From: Takakia lepidozioides
Taxonomy: Eukaryota; Streptophyta; Takakiopsida; Takakiales; Takakiaceae
Assembly: GCA_030704615.1 (NCBI GenBank)
Contig: CM060734.1
Span: forward strand, 4,838,001 to 4,898,000
DNA: 60,000 nucleotides
Direction: 5' to 3'
Program-made: the position numbers and the translations under genes
In this document: piece by piece, positions 11,295-22,110 of the stretch
Layout: each line of letters opens with the position of its first letter
How positions within the stretch are numbered: the stretch's first letter is position 1
Notes under the pieces: model-generated
What the model saw: the letters and a program-made list of their open reading frames with translations, nothing else
The model's database searches: none
Told to the model about the DNA's origin: nothing

Positions 11295-12847
11295 CTCCTC
11301 ATCCGTCTCACCATGTCACCGTGCTCAAGTATCATCATGCTCGTTCGTGCATGGATTACGACTCAACCCATCTGCATCCCGATTGACTATACCGGCTCGA
11401 TGCACCACCTGGAAGTCGTACTCTTGAAGCATAAGTGCCCACCATGCAAGCTTCCCTCTAAGCTTGTCTGACTCCATCAACCACTTCAATGGTTGGCGAT
11501 CCGTGACAAGGGTGAAGAGGTTGCCATAGAGGTAGCATCTGAAATGTGCCACTGCCCATACCGCAGCTAGACACTCCCCTTCATATGAGCTATACTTCAC
11601 CTTGGCATCATTGTTCGAGCGGCTGACATATGCCACTACGAACTCTCTTCCCTCGTCATCCATCTGTGTGATCACTGCTCCAATTCCCAGCATACTCCAA
11701 TCCGAATATAGCTAGAAAGGCCGCCCCCGAATAGGCCGCCTCAGAATAGGTGCAAAAGTCAATCGAGCCTTGAGTTCCTCAAAGGCTTCCTCTTGTTCCT
11801 CCTCCCACTGCCACTCCTGACCCACCTTGGTCAACTTGGTAACAGCCTTTGCAATGCTGCTAAATCCCTTGACAAACCGTCAATAGTAGTTTGCCAACCC
11901 CATGAAAGCACGAACTCTGCTAACATCTATGGGGTGTGGAATGCGTGCAATGGCCTCCACCTTCGTCTTTTGAACACCCTATCCTCCAGGGTATATCATG
12001 TGGCCCAGATACTCAATCTGGTTGTGGAAGAACTTGCACTTCCCAGGGTGCAATTTCAACCCATGCGTTCTCAAGCGCTCAAATACACCTGAAGGTGTCT
12101 CTCATGTTCCTCAACCGTAGCACTAAAGACGATGATGTCATCAATGTAACACCGGGCAAAGTCTAGCCCCACGAGAATCCTATCCATAACCCTCTGAAAC
12201 TCTGCAGGAGCATTCTTCAACCCAAACGGTAGGAATCGCCATTGGTACAAGCAATCCTTCCCATGTTGGTCAATCCCCCAGAATGTCGTCTTTTGCTTGT
12301 CAGCCTCTTTGATTGGCAACTGGTGGTAACCGGATCGCAAGTCCAATGTGCTAAATACCTTTGCATGCCCAATGGCATCAAAGATCTCCTCTGGAGTTGG
12401 CATGGCATATCTATCGGACTTAGTATGACGATTCACAGGACGATAGTCCCCACACATCCTTCTTTCTGTCCAATTGCCATAGATATCCTTCTTAGCTGGC
12501 ATCACCGTTGCCGAGGCATACTCCCCGCCTGACAACTCCACCAATCCAGCTTCAAACAACTCTATAGTCCGTGATTGGATCAAAGACCTCTCCATATCAC
12601 TATACCTGTAGGGCCTTCGAAAAATTGGCGTGTCACTTGCCAAATCAATATGAATCTCCTGGCCCTTCAAACTCCCCAAATCCTTCAAACTGAAGGCAAA
12701 GCAATTTCTATAAGCCCTTAGAAATCGCTGGATCCTTCGTCTCTCTCCTCCGGTGACTGTAGGTCCAACATCTGGTTCCCAGTTGTCCTCAGTGACTGCA
12801 ACCTTGGGTACACCAGGCTTGGAGGTAGGAGACGCATCCTTTGGTTG
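11295..12847 (-). pseudogene. Reverse transcriptase and RNase H of gypsy copy A3
   Basis: Minus strand. RT opens with KDLGSLKGQEIHIDL at 12688, has MCGDYRPVN near 12460, RSGYHQLPI near 12335 and the catalytic CYIDDIIVF near 12140. RNase H has LGIGAVITQ near 11685 and YSSYEGECLAAVWA near 11580. A stop or frame break lies near 12070, 11880 and 11700. The reading frame is the same as that of the methyltransferase upstream of the TAG at 12848-12850. Confidence 0.87.
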
Positions 12848-12860
12848 CTAGATAGCAACC
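12843..12860 (-). promoter_or_regulatory. Putative stop-codon readthrough site of copy A3
   Basis: On the minus strand TAG (12850-12848) is followed by CAA CCA and sits in an inverted repeat whose arms can extend to 8 bp, GGTTGCTA and TAGCAACC. The distance to the RT residue at 12688 is 162 nt, the same as in A1 and A2. Confidence 0.6.
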
Positions 12861-13461
12861 TCTTGGGCCTTATCCGCCCACCCTGACCGTGGCGTAGCCT
12901 CCACTTGCTCCGCCATAACCACCTTGAGAACATCCTCTGGGGAAGGAACATTCTCAACCTCTTCAAAAACATTGGCCACCTTGGCCTCCAACTGATCCTC
13001 AGTGTATGGCTCTCCCCACTCCTCATATTGCTGCTTGAGAGATCCAAGGACTCTCTCTTTCTGCATCTCATCCCACATCTGCCATGGATGTTTGCACCCC
13101 ATGATCCTGTGCTCGCCCCCACTCACTGCCTCAACCGTCCCGGTTGGCAGAGGGGATACAATCCAAATGGGAGTGCAGAAGTAGCCACCACTGTCTGCAA
13201 CCTCTGTTGCTCAGCCATGCACAAGCCAATGACCCATGTCAAGCAATTTAGATCCATTGCTTGACCCAACACATGTCGACGTGATGCCTCTGACAGAGCT
13301 GGCATAGCTGTAGTGCCCGTGGCAAATCCCATTGCCCGCTTTCGCTCATCAGCATTGGGCTCCACCAATTGCTGTAGCACACTGTCCCAAATCAACCAAG
13401 GACCATTGTCTCAAAAAGCATGAGACAAGGGAAAGTTCATGAGCGTAGGCAAGGCCGCACG
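12851..13461 (-). pseudogene. C-terminal part of the methyltransferase domain of copy A3
   Basis: Minus strand. Shows NADERKRAMGF and RRHVLGQAMDLN near 13340-13250, the last catalytic-core motifs, then the acidic tail with GCKHPWQMW. A frame change lies near 13120. Motifs I to VIII are absent because the region upstream (from 13462) is occupied by the LTR of a chimeric element. The domain is identified by alignment with A1 and A2. Confidence 0.8.
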
Positions 13462-14186
13462 TGTCGCGCACCTCACTTCGGTAAGTTCCCCCCTCAAGTC
13501 ATAGTTACTCGCTTGATGCGCGCGCCTAACTCCCAACCTGGCCACCGGGCCAACTTGGAGCTCCGGCTGCTCACCGGGGCATAACGGTCCTCCTTTGATC
13601 TCCCAAAGAACCCTCCAACGATTTGTAACCAGCGGAATTCCTTTTGGTAGTTGGCAGTCCGGAAGAACTCCCCACTCTTTGGTCGCTTTCCGGCTCGCTC
13701 CCTTACTCACTACTTTTTGGTCACCAACGGGCTTGCACCATTCTCGGGGTTACTACTCCCTATATATACTTCTATAGCTGTCCGCGGGGGTTTCACAAAC
13801 AACCATGCCATTTTATGGCAAACCACCACGAACACCCTCGACTCCCGGTGATGAGTCGCGGTGATTCTTGGCCCACCCACCACGGCCCCTATGGACCGTG
13901 TTGAGTCCCAAGACTCCCCACGACTCCCACCACGAGGTCTCCGCCCCAGGGTGAGTCCTATGCCACCCCCACTAAGTCCCGCTAAGCTACCACCACCCTT
14001 TGTGGAGCCACCCCCACCGCAACCCGGTGTGCGGGGCTCCACCTAGTGAGCGCCTCCGCCTCCTTGAGTGCCTTGGGCACTCAAGGGTGCTTCAGCCCCC
14101 CATACCTATCGCTGCCACTGCCCCCACCACAGGGGCAGCCCCTCTTGTGTCCCGACCCCCTGCCCTCAAGGCAAAGGGCCGCGACA
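13462..14186 (-). repeat. B-type LTR (3' LTR of the chimeric element)
   Basis: On the minus strand it starts TGTCGCGGCCC (14186) and ends GTGCGCGACA (13462), 725 bp, matching the LTRs of B2 (19827-20552 and 26067-26796) in inverse orientation. Confidence 0.85.
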
Positions 14187-15306
14187 CACACCCCTACCAA
14201 CAGGGAGTCGATGTCCTCATCGGCTTGTCCATTTTGTGGAAACAAACATCCAAGTTGTGGCGTCCCACATCAAAGAGTTTGTTTCCGTACCATGGCGTCC
14301 CATGGCAAAGAACCAAACCCCACACTTGACTCTACTCTCCACTAGCTAGTTCGGCCGACTTCCTCCAAGTCCCGGCCAAGGGTGGAGCCTCTCAAGCTCC
14401 TCCCAGTGCACTCTTCTTGGCCTACTTCAAGGCCAATGAACTATCCTCCCCGAGGATCGAATCGCCTTACTGCAACAACATTGCTTGCGACCGCTCATGA
14501 TGCCGCTTTTGGCATCACCTTGAGCAAAGGTTCACCTTGAACCCTCTTTGACTAGGAAGATAACCTTGAACCAACCGCGCGCCCCAATCACTACAATTGG
14601 GTCCGCCTTGGAATGCTGGCCTTAGGTACGGGAACACGCCGAAGCCGCACTACGACTTCGTCCCGAGGCTACACGATTATAGTACGTGAACGGAAGCACA
14701 TAGCTTCCGCGTTAGCCCGCACTACAAAGCAACCCCCTCGGTAGCGCAGTTATAGTATGCGCACGCGCCAGGTGCGCACTAGCACGTGAACTCCTAAAGA
14801 AGGCGCAAGTTTCCTTGCCCCTTGGATGGGAGTCACCCGATTTCGGCACTGCGCAAACACACGATTAACCCAATTTACCTCTCCCACTTTTGTAAGCTAG
14901 CATGCATTCTACACACTAGCCAACCACACCATGCATCACCATTCCAAACAAAATAGGACGCACAACATTTGGAACCCATTTCCTTTATAACAAATTTTTG
15001 TACAAAACAAGTTTTTGCAATCGGATTCCTAAGCTAGCTAAGCCGGGCTAAGCATGCATTTCCTCCCCCACGCTCCAAGGTTGATGTCCCCATCAACGCT
15101 TCTTCCGATTTTGAGGTCGCCCTTCGAAAACTGCAACCGCCTCGGATGCGTTTCCCATTTCTGAGGCACGCACCCAAGATGCCTCCACATGATGATAGCC
15201 CTTCCATTTGACGAGATACTCCGTTTCTCGGTTCCTGAACCTCCTCGACTTAAGTATTGCCTCCACCTCGTACTCAGGTTCATTTTCATGATCCAACAGC
15301 ATAGGT
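14187..15306 (-). pseudogene. Chromodomain end and 3' untranslated region of family B in the chimeric element
   Basis: On the minus strand, 15302-15093 encodes a chromodomain: EYEVEAILKSRR, EYLVKWKGY and ASWVRASEM with the aromatic cage positions Y, W and W. It ends in a basic NRKKR tail. The following 900 bp are noncoding and match 25162-26066 of B2. At about 15303 the sequence changes from family A tail to family B within a short shared stretch (CCACCTATG). Confidence 0.8.
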
Positions 15307-16970
15307 GGCGGACCTCTATCTCCAGATAGCTACAAGATGTAATAGCCACAGCCGTACTAAGTCCCCTATCACTGTCCCTGTTGTACTCAAACTCTATAGA
15401 CCAAGAGACCGGGTACAAGAGTAGCCCCATCGTTAGTCGCCGTCTTGCAATCTATGAACTTGAGTCAAGACCTCGTGTGTTCAAGGTCCCCTAGTAGCTT
15501 GGCCTTGCGTTTCTTGTTAGCCCTCCATGGTTGTATCCACTCCCACTATCCAATGCAATGTGGACATAACCAATCCCCATCCGGAACCATCTCAAGAGGT
15601 GGAGTCAAGCAGCCCATATGCCAACCTCTAGAGCATCGATCACACACCAGCATGGTGGCTGCCCCTCTAGCAGACCCACACAACATGCACCTCAAACCTG
15701 CAGATACCACTGCCAGGTTTGGGTCAATCCTGCCATCGACATTCGGAAGGTGACATGGCGCACAATTACGCACATGGTCCTTCCAAGTTATGCCATCCCG
15801 ACCCTCCAAGACCAAGACGCCTGAGGGCAAGACCTCTCGAACCCTCAAAATAACACGTCCTGCAGTCACGTCCAAGGTCGTAGGAGCAGTCTGCTGCAGG
15901 TAAACATAGTCACCAGGGTTGAATCTCCGAACCCCAGGACGATAGCCCCCACCACGTATGGTAGCATACCTCAACGTATCACGGTGTTGTGCGATGGCAA
16001 GGTTTTCGAAAGCCATGGGCATGACTTTCTTGAACAACTCTGCACACTGCTCACATGCACTTGCCCACATGTCCGGATCGTCAAGGTTAAGAACTGCAGC
16101 ATCTTCTCTGCGAATGGATGCAGGCAAATCCGGCTCTCGGCCAAAGAGAAGAAAGTATGGTGAGAAGGAGGCAAGTGATGCTTGCTTGCTGAACCTGTAG
16201 CCCATGGCTAACCAGGGTAACTGAAGGTCCCAATCTCCTAGGTGTCCCTTTTGCAAGCCATACTTGCGCAAACCCCTCTTTACTGTCTAAACAACTCTCT
16301 CTGCCAAGCCATCGGCCTCAGGATGATCCCGAGAAGTGGTGCGGTGGTCTATCAAGGCCTTGTCACACAAAGCCTGAAACTCCCCCAAGAACTCTCTCCC
16401 TTGGTCCGTGAGTACCTCAGCTGGAGCACCGAATCGGCTAAGCACACAATCCAAGAATGCATACGCAGCTCCCTCACTAGCCTTATCAGGCAATGGAACC
16501 AACTCAATCCACTTGGAGAAGTGCTCCACCATCACCAACACGTACTTGTTGTGACGCATGGTCAGTGGCAATGGCCCTGCGAAGTCAAGACTCCACCTGT
16601 AGCCCAATCCCATGATCGGAAGAGGGTGCAATTGTGGAGTAGGGGTGTTGAATGAAGCACGCACCCTGTCACACACCATGCACCTAGCCACAAATTGTTG
16701 CACCTCTGTGTGCATACCACGCCACCAATACTGCCCCTGCAGTAGACTGTGAGTGCGTCGCATCCCAAAATGCCCCAACTCCTCATGGGCATGCCGCACT
16801 AACCGTGCCCGCTGTGTTGGGTGAGGCACAATCCTCACTCGACCATCCTCCCACACTCGGAGCAGGTGTGTCCCCACCCACTTGAACCTCTTGGCTTGTT
16901 GTAGGATCCGATCCCTCTCCTTGGCAGTCACAGTGGCTGCAGTGTCTCCAGTGCGGAGGTAGTCCAACAC
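15307..16970 (-). pseudogene. Integrase, PHD finger and 3' tail of gypsy fragment A4
   Basis: Minus strand. HHCC module near 16795-16670, DDE core with LDFAGPLPL (near 16590), VLTDQGREF (near 16425) and DGLAERVV (near 16300), one stop at 16289, then the C-terminal half and a complete PHD finger (CMLC, CDRC, HMGC, CPHC, near 15690-15550). The family A 3' tail continues to about 15307 but the polypurine tract and LTR have been replaced by the family B end. Confidence 0.86.
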
Positions 16971-17907
16971 AACTGAATCCTCATGTATATCTTTGGCGCC
17001 ACCTTGCTCATTGCTGGCCTCAGGGGTCCTCAGACACTTGATCTACAGTCATCCCTGTTGCAGGTCCAACCTGGCCTTCCGCTGCCAAGATACACAGAAA
17101 TGCAGATGCATGCCATCTGGGCACCATCTCCTCGTCCGTCTCACCATGCCACCGAGCTCCAGTGTCATCCTGCTGGCTCGTGCATGGATTGCGACTCAAC
17201 CCATCTGCATTGCGATTGACCAAACCCGGTCGATGCACCACTTGAAAGTCATACTCTTGAAGGATGAGTGCCCACCGTGCAAGCTTCCCCGTAAGCTTGT
17301 CTGACTCCATCAACCACTTGAGTGGTTGGTGATCCGTGATAAGGGTGAAGAGATTGTTGTATAGATAGCACCTGAAGTGTGCCACGGCCCACACTGCAGC
17401 TAAGCATTCTCCCTCATATGAGCTATAATTAGACTCTGCAGCATTGTTCGAGCGGCTAGCATAAGCCACTACGAATTCTCTTCCCTCATCATCCACCTGT
17501 GTGAGCACCGCTCCAAGCCCCAGCATGCTCCAATCTGTATGCAGCTGAAAAGGATGCCCCTGATAGGTCGTCTCAAGATGGGCGCCGAGGACAACCTCGC
17601 CTTGAGCTCTTGAAAAGTTTGTTCTTGCTCATCTTCCCACTGCCACTCCTGGTCCACCTTGGTCAGCTTGGTTAGAGCCTTTGCAATGGCACTAAATCCC
17701 TTAACAAACCGTCTGTAATAGTTTGCTAACCCCATGAAAGCTCAAACTCGGCTCACATCCGTGGGGCGTGGAACCTGTGCAATGGACTCTACCTTAGTCT
17801 GCTGTACCCCCAATCCTCCAGGATATATCATGTGACCCAGATACTCAATCTGGTTGTGGAAAAACTTGCACTTGCCCGGATATAACTTCAATCCGTGCGT
17901 CCTCAAT
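16971..17907 (-). pseudogene. RT connection and RNase H of gypsy fragment A4
   Basis: Minus strand. Begins inside RT, at the residues LKLYPGKCKFFH (near 17890), so the catalytic palm is absent. FMGLANYYRRF is near 17735 with a nonsense change just before it. RNase H follows with LGLGAVLTQ near 17510, YSSYEGECLAAVWA near 17420 and TDHQPLKWLM near 17325. The left end is fused to a truncated B LTR at a GCG microhomology. Confidence 0.83.
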
Positions 17908-18409
17908 CGCTTTCCGGCTCGCTCGCTTACTCACTAGCTTTTGGTCACCAACGGGCTTGCACCGTTCTCGGGGTTACTACTCCCTATATATACTTCTGTA
18001 GCTATCCGCGGGGGTTTCACAACCAGCCATGCCATTTTATGGCGAACCACCACGCAGACCCTCGATTCCCGGTGGTGAGTCGCGGTGAGTCTTGGCCCAC
18101 TCACTACGGCCCCTATGGACCGTGATGAGTCCCAAGACTCCCCACGACTCCCACCACGAGGTCTCCGCCCCCATGGTGAGTCCTATGCCACCCCCACTAA
18201 GTCCCACTAAGCTACCACACCCCTTGTGGAGCCACCCCACCGCAACCTGGTGTGCGGGGCTCCACCTAGTGAGCGCCTTCGCTTCCCTGAGTGCCTTGGG
18301 CACTCAAGGGTGCCTCAGCCCCCCATACCTATTGCTGCCGCTGCCCCCACCACAGGGGCAGCCCCTCATGTGTCCCGACCCCCTACCCTCAAGGCAAAGG
18401 GCCGCGACA
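17908..18409 (-). repeat. Truncated B-type LTR (5' end of the chimeric element)
   Basis: On the minus strand it begins TGTCGCGGCCC (18409) and matches the first 500 bp of the B2 LTR, stopping after GCCGGAAAGCG at 17908. The last 220 bp and the primer-binding site are missing. Confidence 0.8.
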
Positions 18410-19821
18410 TTGCAGCTGCCGCTTGCCATGACGCAGCTGTGGCTGTCTTCACCCTTGAATCCAAGGCATCCATGCACTGCACCTGATCCGCTATCCCCGC
18501 AGATAGTGCCGATGCATCACCACTCTCCCAGAGTGCAACTCCAGTCTAAACACTGCAGCTGGCCGCATCCCCGACATTGCAATTATCGTCGCAGAAAACA
18601 ATGGAGCTTGGCAAATTGCCGTAGCCGCCCCCAAAAATGTACTGGCTGCACCTTGCTTTGCAGTACCACCCACTGGCATTTCCCGAGCCATACCAACTCT
18701 CCCCAATGGCATTCGTGGCTCTACCTGTGACACACTTGGGCAAGCGGGTGCCATCGATGGCATAGTTGGCACTACCTCAGCCAATATGAAAGACTGTGGA
18801 AGCCTTGTCTGCCGACTTGCTTCCCCTCTTTGTGGATCAAAATCCACATCCGCTTCTCTTGGCTTAGGAGCACACGTTGCTGCTTGAGTGACAATAGCTG
18901 CAGAGTCCACATGCAATGGTCCTGCAAGTGCGGCTCCATACATGAAGCCCATACCAATCTGGTCTTCCCTAGGCATAGGAGGTTGTGCAGGTGGGGCTTG
19001 AACCTCAGGCCTTGGAGCTGGCGCAACATGAGTAGTGGCCATGGTAGCAAGACGTTGCTCCAGCTGGGCAAGCCTATCCACTATGCCTTGGTTATGACCT
19101 TGACCCTGACCCTGACCATGTGCTCCTTGGTTTTGGTTACGACCTCCACCACGACCTCTGCCTCCTCTATCTCTCTGGAATACATTGCCTCGTCCTCGGC
19201 CACCATTGTTCCCTTGGAATTGGCCTGGCCGTAGCTCAGGATGCAAGTCATAACAATGGGTCTCTTCATGCCCATACTTGCCACAATGCCTACACTGTGG
19301 TTGTGTAGGCTGTGCCTGTGCCGGCCCTTTGCCTCTCTCCGGGCAATCTCTCTTAACATGGGGTCCTCCACAATCCCAACATGTCACTCCCGACTATTGT
19401 TGGCCTGAGAATGAAGGAAGTGACCTCTGCAATTGAAATCCTCTCTGTCCTTCCCTGGGCTTCGCCTGAGCCCCTTTGTTGCCTTGAGCACGTTGGGGTA
19501 GTGGTTGTTGTTGGCCAGGAGCCCCACTTCATTGTGTCTCCTTACCAAACCCCACCATGACCACTCGCTCCTCCACCATATTGAGCTCTATCCGCTCTGC
19601 CAGCAAAATCACGTTTGCTAAGGTGGGTTGGGCCACTTGTAGGAGAGTTGCATCCCGCACCCTTCTCCTCAGCTCCTTGTCTAATATCATATATCAAAAT
19701 TGGACTGCTTGAGCCTCCTTTGGGTTACATTTATCAATCGCATCATGCGCATGTAAGCCTCCCTTAAATTCTCGGCAGGCTTTCGTTGGAACTCTTGCAA
19801 GCTCCGCAATTTCTCCGTCCT
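18410..19821 (-). pseudogene. gag C-terminus and zinc knuckles of gypsy copy A3
   Basis: Minus strand. Encodes the late gag (RTEKLRSLQEFQRKP near 19810), then two zinc knuckles: CWDCGGPHVKRDC (one residue short of the usual CCHC spacing) near 19385 and CRHCGKYGHEETHC near 19290. A Gly/Arg/Gln-rich nucleic-acid-binding stretch and a low-complexity linker toward the protease follow. The frame ends where the chimeric element starts; it aligns with A2 down to its WQAAAA residues near 53645. The upstream gag continues at 26802 because B2 is inserted here. Confidence 0.82.
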
Positions 19822-19826
19822 TATCC
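19822..19826. repeat. Target-site duplication TATCC (left of B2)
   Basis: TATCC immediately before the 5' LTR of B2 is repeated at 26797-26801 immediately after its 3' LTR. Removing B2 and one TATCC rejoins the A3 gag frame (NYQGI then RTEKLRS). Confidence 0.9.
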
Positions 19827-20552
19827 TGTCGCGGCCCTTTGCCTTGAGGGCAAGGGGGTCGGGACACATGAGGGGTTGCCCCTGTGGTGGGGGCAGCGGC
19901 AGCGATAGGTATGGGGGGCTGAAGCACCCTTGAGTGCCCAAGGCACCCAAGGAGGCGGAGGCGCTCACTAGGTGGAGCCCCGCACACCGGGTGGCGGTGG
20001 GGTGGCTCCACAAGGGGTGTGGTAGCTTAGCGGGACTTAGTGGGGGTGGCATAGGACTCACCATGGGGCGGAGACCTCGTGGTGGGAGTCGTGGGGAGTC
20101 TTGGGACTCATCACGGTCCATAGGGGCCGTAGTGAGTGGGCCAAGACTCACCGCGACTCATCACCGGGAGTCGAGGGTTTTTGTGGTGGTTCGCCATAAA
20201 ATGGCATGGCTGGTTGTAAAACCCCCGCGGACAGCTACAGAAGTATATATAAGGGGAGTAGTGACCCCGAGAACGGTGCAAGCCCGTTGGTGACCAAAAA
20301 CTTGTGAGTAAGCGAGCGAGCCGGAAAGCGACCAAAGAGTAGGGAGCTGTTCCGGACTGCCATCTACCAAAGGGAATTCTCCTAGTCCCAAATAGGTGGA
20401 GGGTTTAGTGGGAAGCGAAGGGGGACCGTTATGTCCCGGTGAGCAGCCGAAGCTCCAAGTTGGCCCGGGCGGCCAGGTTGGGAGTCAGGCGCGCGCATCA
20501 AAGCGAGTAACTATGACTTGAAGGGGAGCTTATCGAAGTGAGGTGCGCGACA
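19827..20552 (+). repeat. 5' LTR of B2
   Basis: TGTCGCGGCC to GTGCGCGACA, 726 bp. Four other B-type LTR copies, complete or partial, lie at 26067-26796, 13462-14186 and 17908-18409 (two inverted). Confidence 0.93.
20244..20252 (+). promoter_or_regulatory. TATA box in the B2 5' LTR
   Basis: TATATATAA, followed by AGGGGAGTAG, about two thirds into the LTR; the same box is at 26487-26495 in the 3' LTR. Position fits a U3 promoter driving genomic RNA. Inferred from sequence only. Confidence 0.55.
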
Positions 20553-20554
20553 CT

Positions 20555-20566
20555 TGGTATCAGAGC
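20555..20566 (+). other. Primer-binding site of B2
   Basis: TGGTATCAGAGC two bases after the 5' LTR, complementary to the 3' end of plant initiator methionine tRNA, the usual minus-strand primer of plant LTR elements. Confidence 0.85.
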
Positions 20567-20607
20567 TTAGAGTTCAGTACGCGATCGTCCTTGGGATTGG
20601 CCTCATC

Positions 20608-21660
20608 ATGGGGTCGGGCAAGCCAAAGCGAAAGCGGAACGGCCCAAAAGATGATGATCCTGGTGAGCCCGATGGGGGCGACGTGTCACTGAAGCGGCCG
20701 TTTGAGGAAGCGACGCAGGTTTTTGAAAGCGAGGCCGCTCAAGAGCGGGAGGAAATCGAGGAGTCGGAGCCCGAGGAATCCGTGAGAGCTCCGACCGACC
20801 AACAGATGCCTCCCATGCTGGCAGCCTTTTGGGAAGGGTTGTTGGCGCAATTTGGCGGGACGTTGAAAGACGTGTTGAAGGCGGCTAATGCCACTTTCAC
20901 TAAGGCAAAGTTTAAGGTGAAGCCTAAGGAACCCAGCACCTTCGAGGGCGTCCAAAATCGGAAGGCACTCAACACCTGGCTCCTGGAGCTAGAGCAGTAC
21001 TTCCGGGCGGCCAAGTTGAGTGACGAGGATCGGGTGGAAGTGGCTCCCACCTATTTGAGGGGCTATGCTCAACAATGGTGGCAAAAACGCCTTCACGACC
21101 GAGGTCCAAGCCCGGAAACCTTGGACTGGAGTGGGTTCAAGGAATTGATGAAGAGACAGTTTGTGCCCCTCAACGCGTCTTGGCTTGCCCGGGACAAGAT
21201 GAGGAATTTGAAGCAAACAGATGACATTCGGGGGTATGTCCAGGCTTTCAATGTGTTGTTGCTCGAAGTCGCGGACATGGCAGAACCAGAAATGGTCTTC
21301 AACTTTGTGGCGGGACTGGCCCCATGGGCCAGGCGGAAGTTGGAGGAGAAGCCACCCAAGACTTTGAACGAGGCAATTGAGAGGGCTGAATGTTTCTCGG
21401 ATGTCCCTAGGGGTGAGAGACAAGGCCGTACGGAGCTGAACCACAAGAAGACCCGGCGGGAAGGTGACTCCTCCGACCGGAAAAGAAGTGGGATAGGCCA
21501 CGCGGCGACAATGGCACATGGAAATCGAAGGGAGGGCCTTCACACATCAAGGCGGCACCCGGTGCTTCGAAAGGAAAAGCGGTGGAGCGGCTTATGGCGG
21601 ACAGAAGGCGACCTTTGATGGAGTGTGTTTCAATTGCGGGGAGCCCGGGCACATGGCCAA
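20608..21660 (+). pseudogene. gag of B2 (capsid and zinc knuckle)
   Basis: The start is chosen at ATG 20608 (MGSGKPKRKRNG), the first ATG after the primer-binding site. A charged N-terminal part (residues 1-110) is followed by a retrotransposon gag/capsid domain: FEGVQNRKALNTWLLELEQYF, YLRGYAQQWWQK, FKELMKRQFVP, VFNFVAGLAPWARR and KTLNEAIERAE (about residues 110-270). The CCHC knuckle CFNCGEPGHMAKKC is encoded at 21627-21668 but in another frame, after base losses near 21585 and 21675. Gag would form the particle that packages the RNA. Confidence 0.85.
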
Positions 21661-22110
21661 GAAGTGCACAAACCTCGACAATTGAACATGACTCGGGCAA
21701 CCACGGAGCTGTCGGAAGATACCATCAGTCACTTGGTGGAAGCGGTGGTCGCCAGGACTTGCAAGGTAGGCAACTATTCTTGTGAGTTGTATCAGGAAAC
21801 TGGCGCCCTGCGTAAAGGGAGTCAGTTATTGTTCGTGGATCGGATAATATCCGGAACTAACGTGTCGTTGTTGGTGGACACAGGAGCGTCGCACTCCTTC
21901 ATGACGCCGGCGGTGGCGCGAAAGTTAGGACTCCCGACAAGTGACGTGGGGGCCTCTATTGAGGTGCGTTCTGCCAAAGGAGAACCACAGTTGATGACAA
22001 GGTTGGCGTTTGATGTTCCTCTTCAACTGGGGAGTTGGGAGGGACGTGAGAACTTCACATCTGTGAGATCGATGGAGTGGATCTCATTTTGGGGATGACC
22101 TTTTTGAGCA
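21661..22110 (+). pseudogene. Aspartic protease of B2
   Basis: Retropepsin-type domain with the active site LLVDTGASHSFMTP near 21872-21910 and the second half ending in [12 protein letters not shown] near 22082-22115. A lost C near 22058 shifts the frame between these blocks. It would cleave the Gag-Pol polyprotein; one Asp-Thr-Gly per monomer means it acts as a dimer. Confidence 0.87.

Larger units (their letters stand above)
13462..18409 (-). mobile_element. Chimeric gypsy element: B LTRs around an A pol fragment
   Basis: Reading on the minus strand: truncated B-type LTR (18409-17908), family A pol from late RT to PHD (17907-15307), family B chromodomain and 3' untranslated region (15306-14187), complete B-type LTR (14186-13462). 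It lacks gag, protease, methyltransferase and most of RT, so it would be non-autonomous. It lies inside A3, between protease-side and methyltransferase-side sequence. The five bases on each side differ (GCACG at 13457-13461, TTGCA at 18410-18414) and about 1.5 kb of A3 is missing, so it is not a simple clean insertion. Confidence 0.75.
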
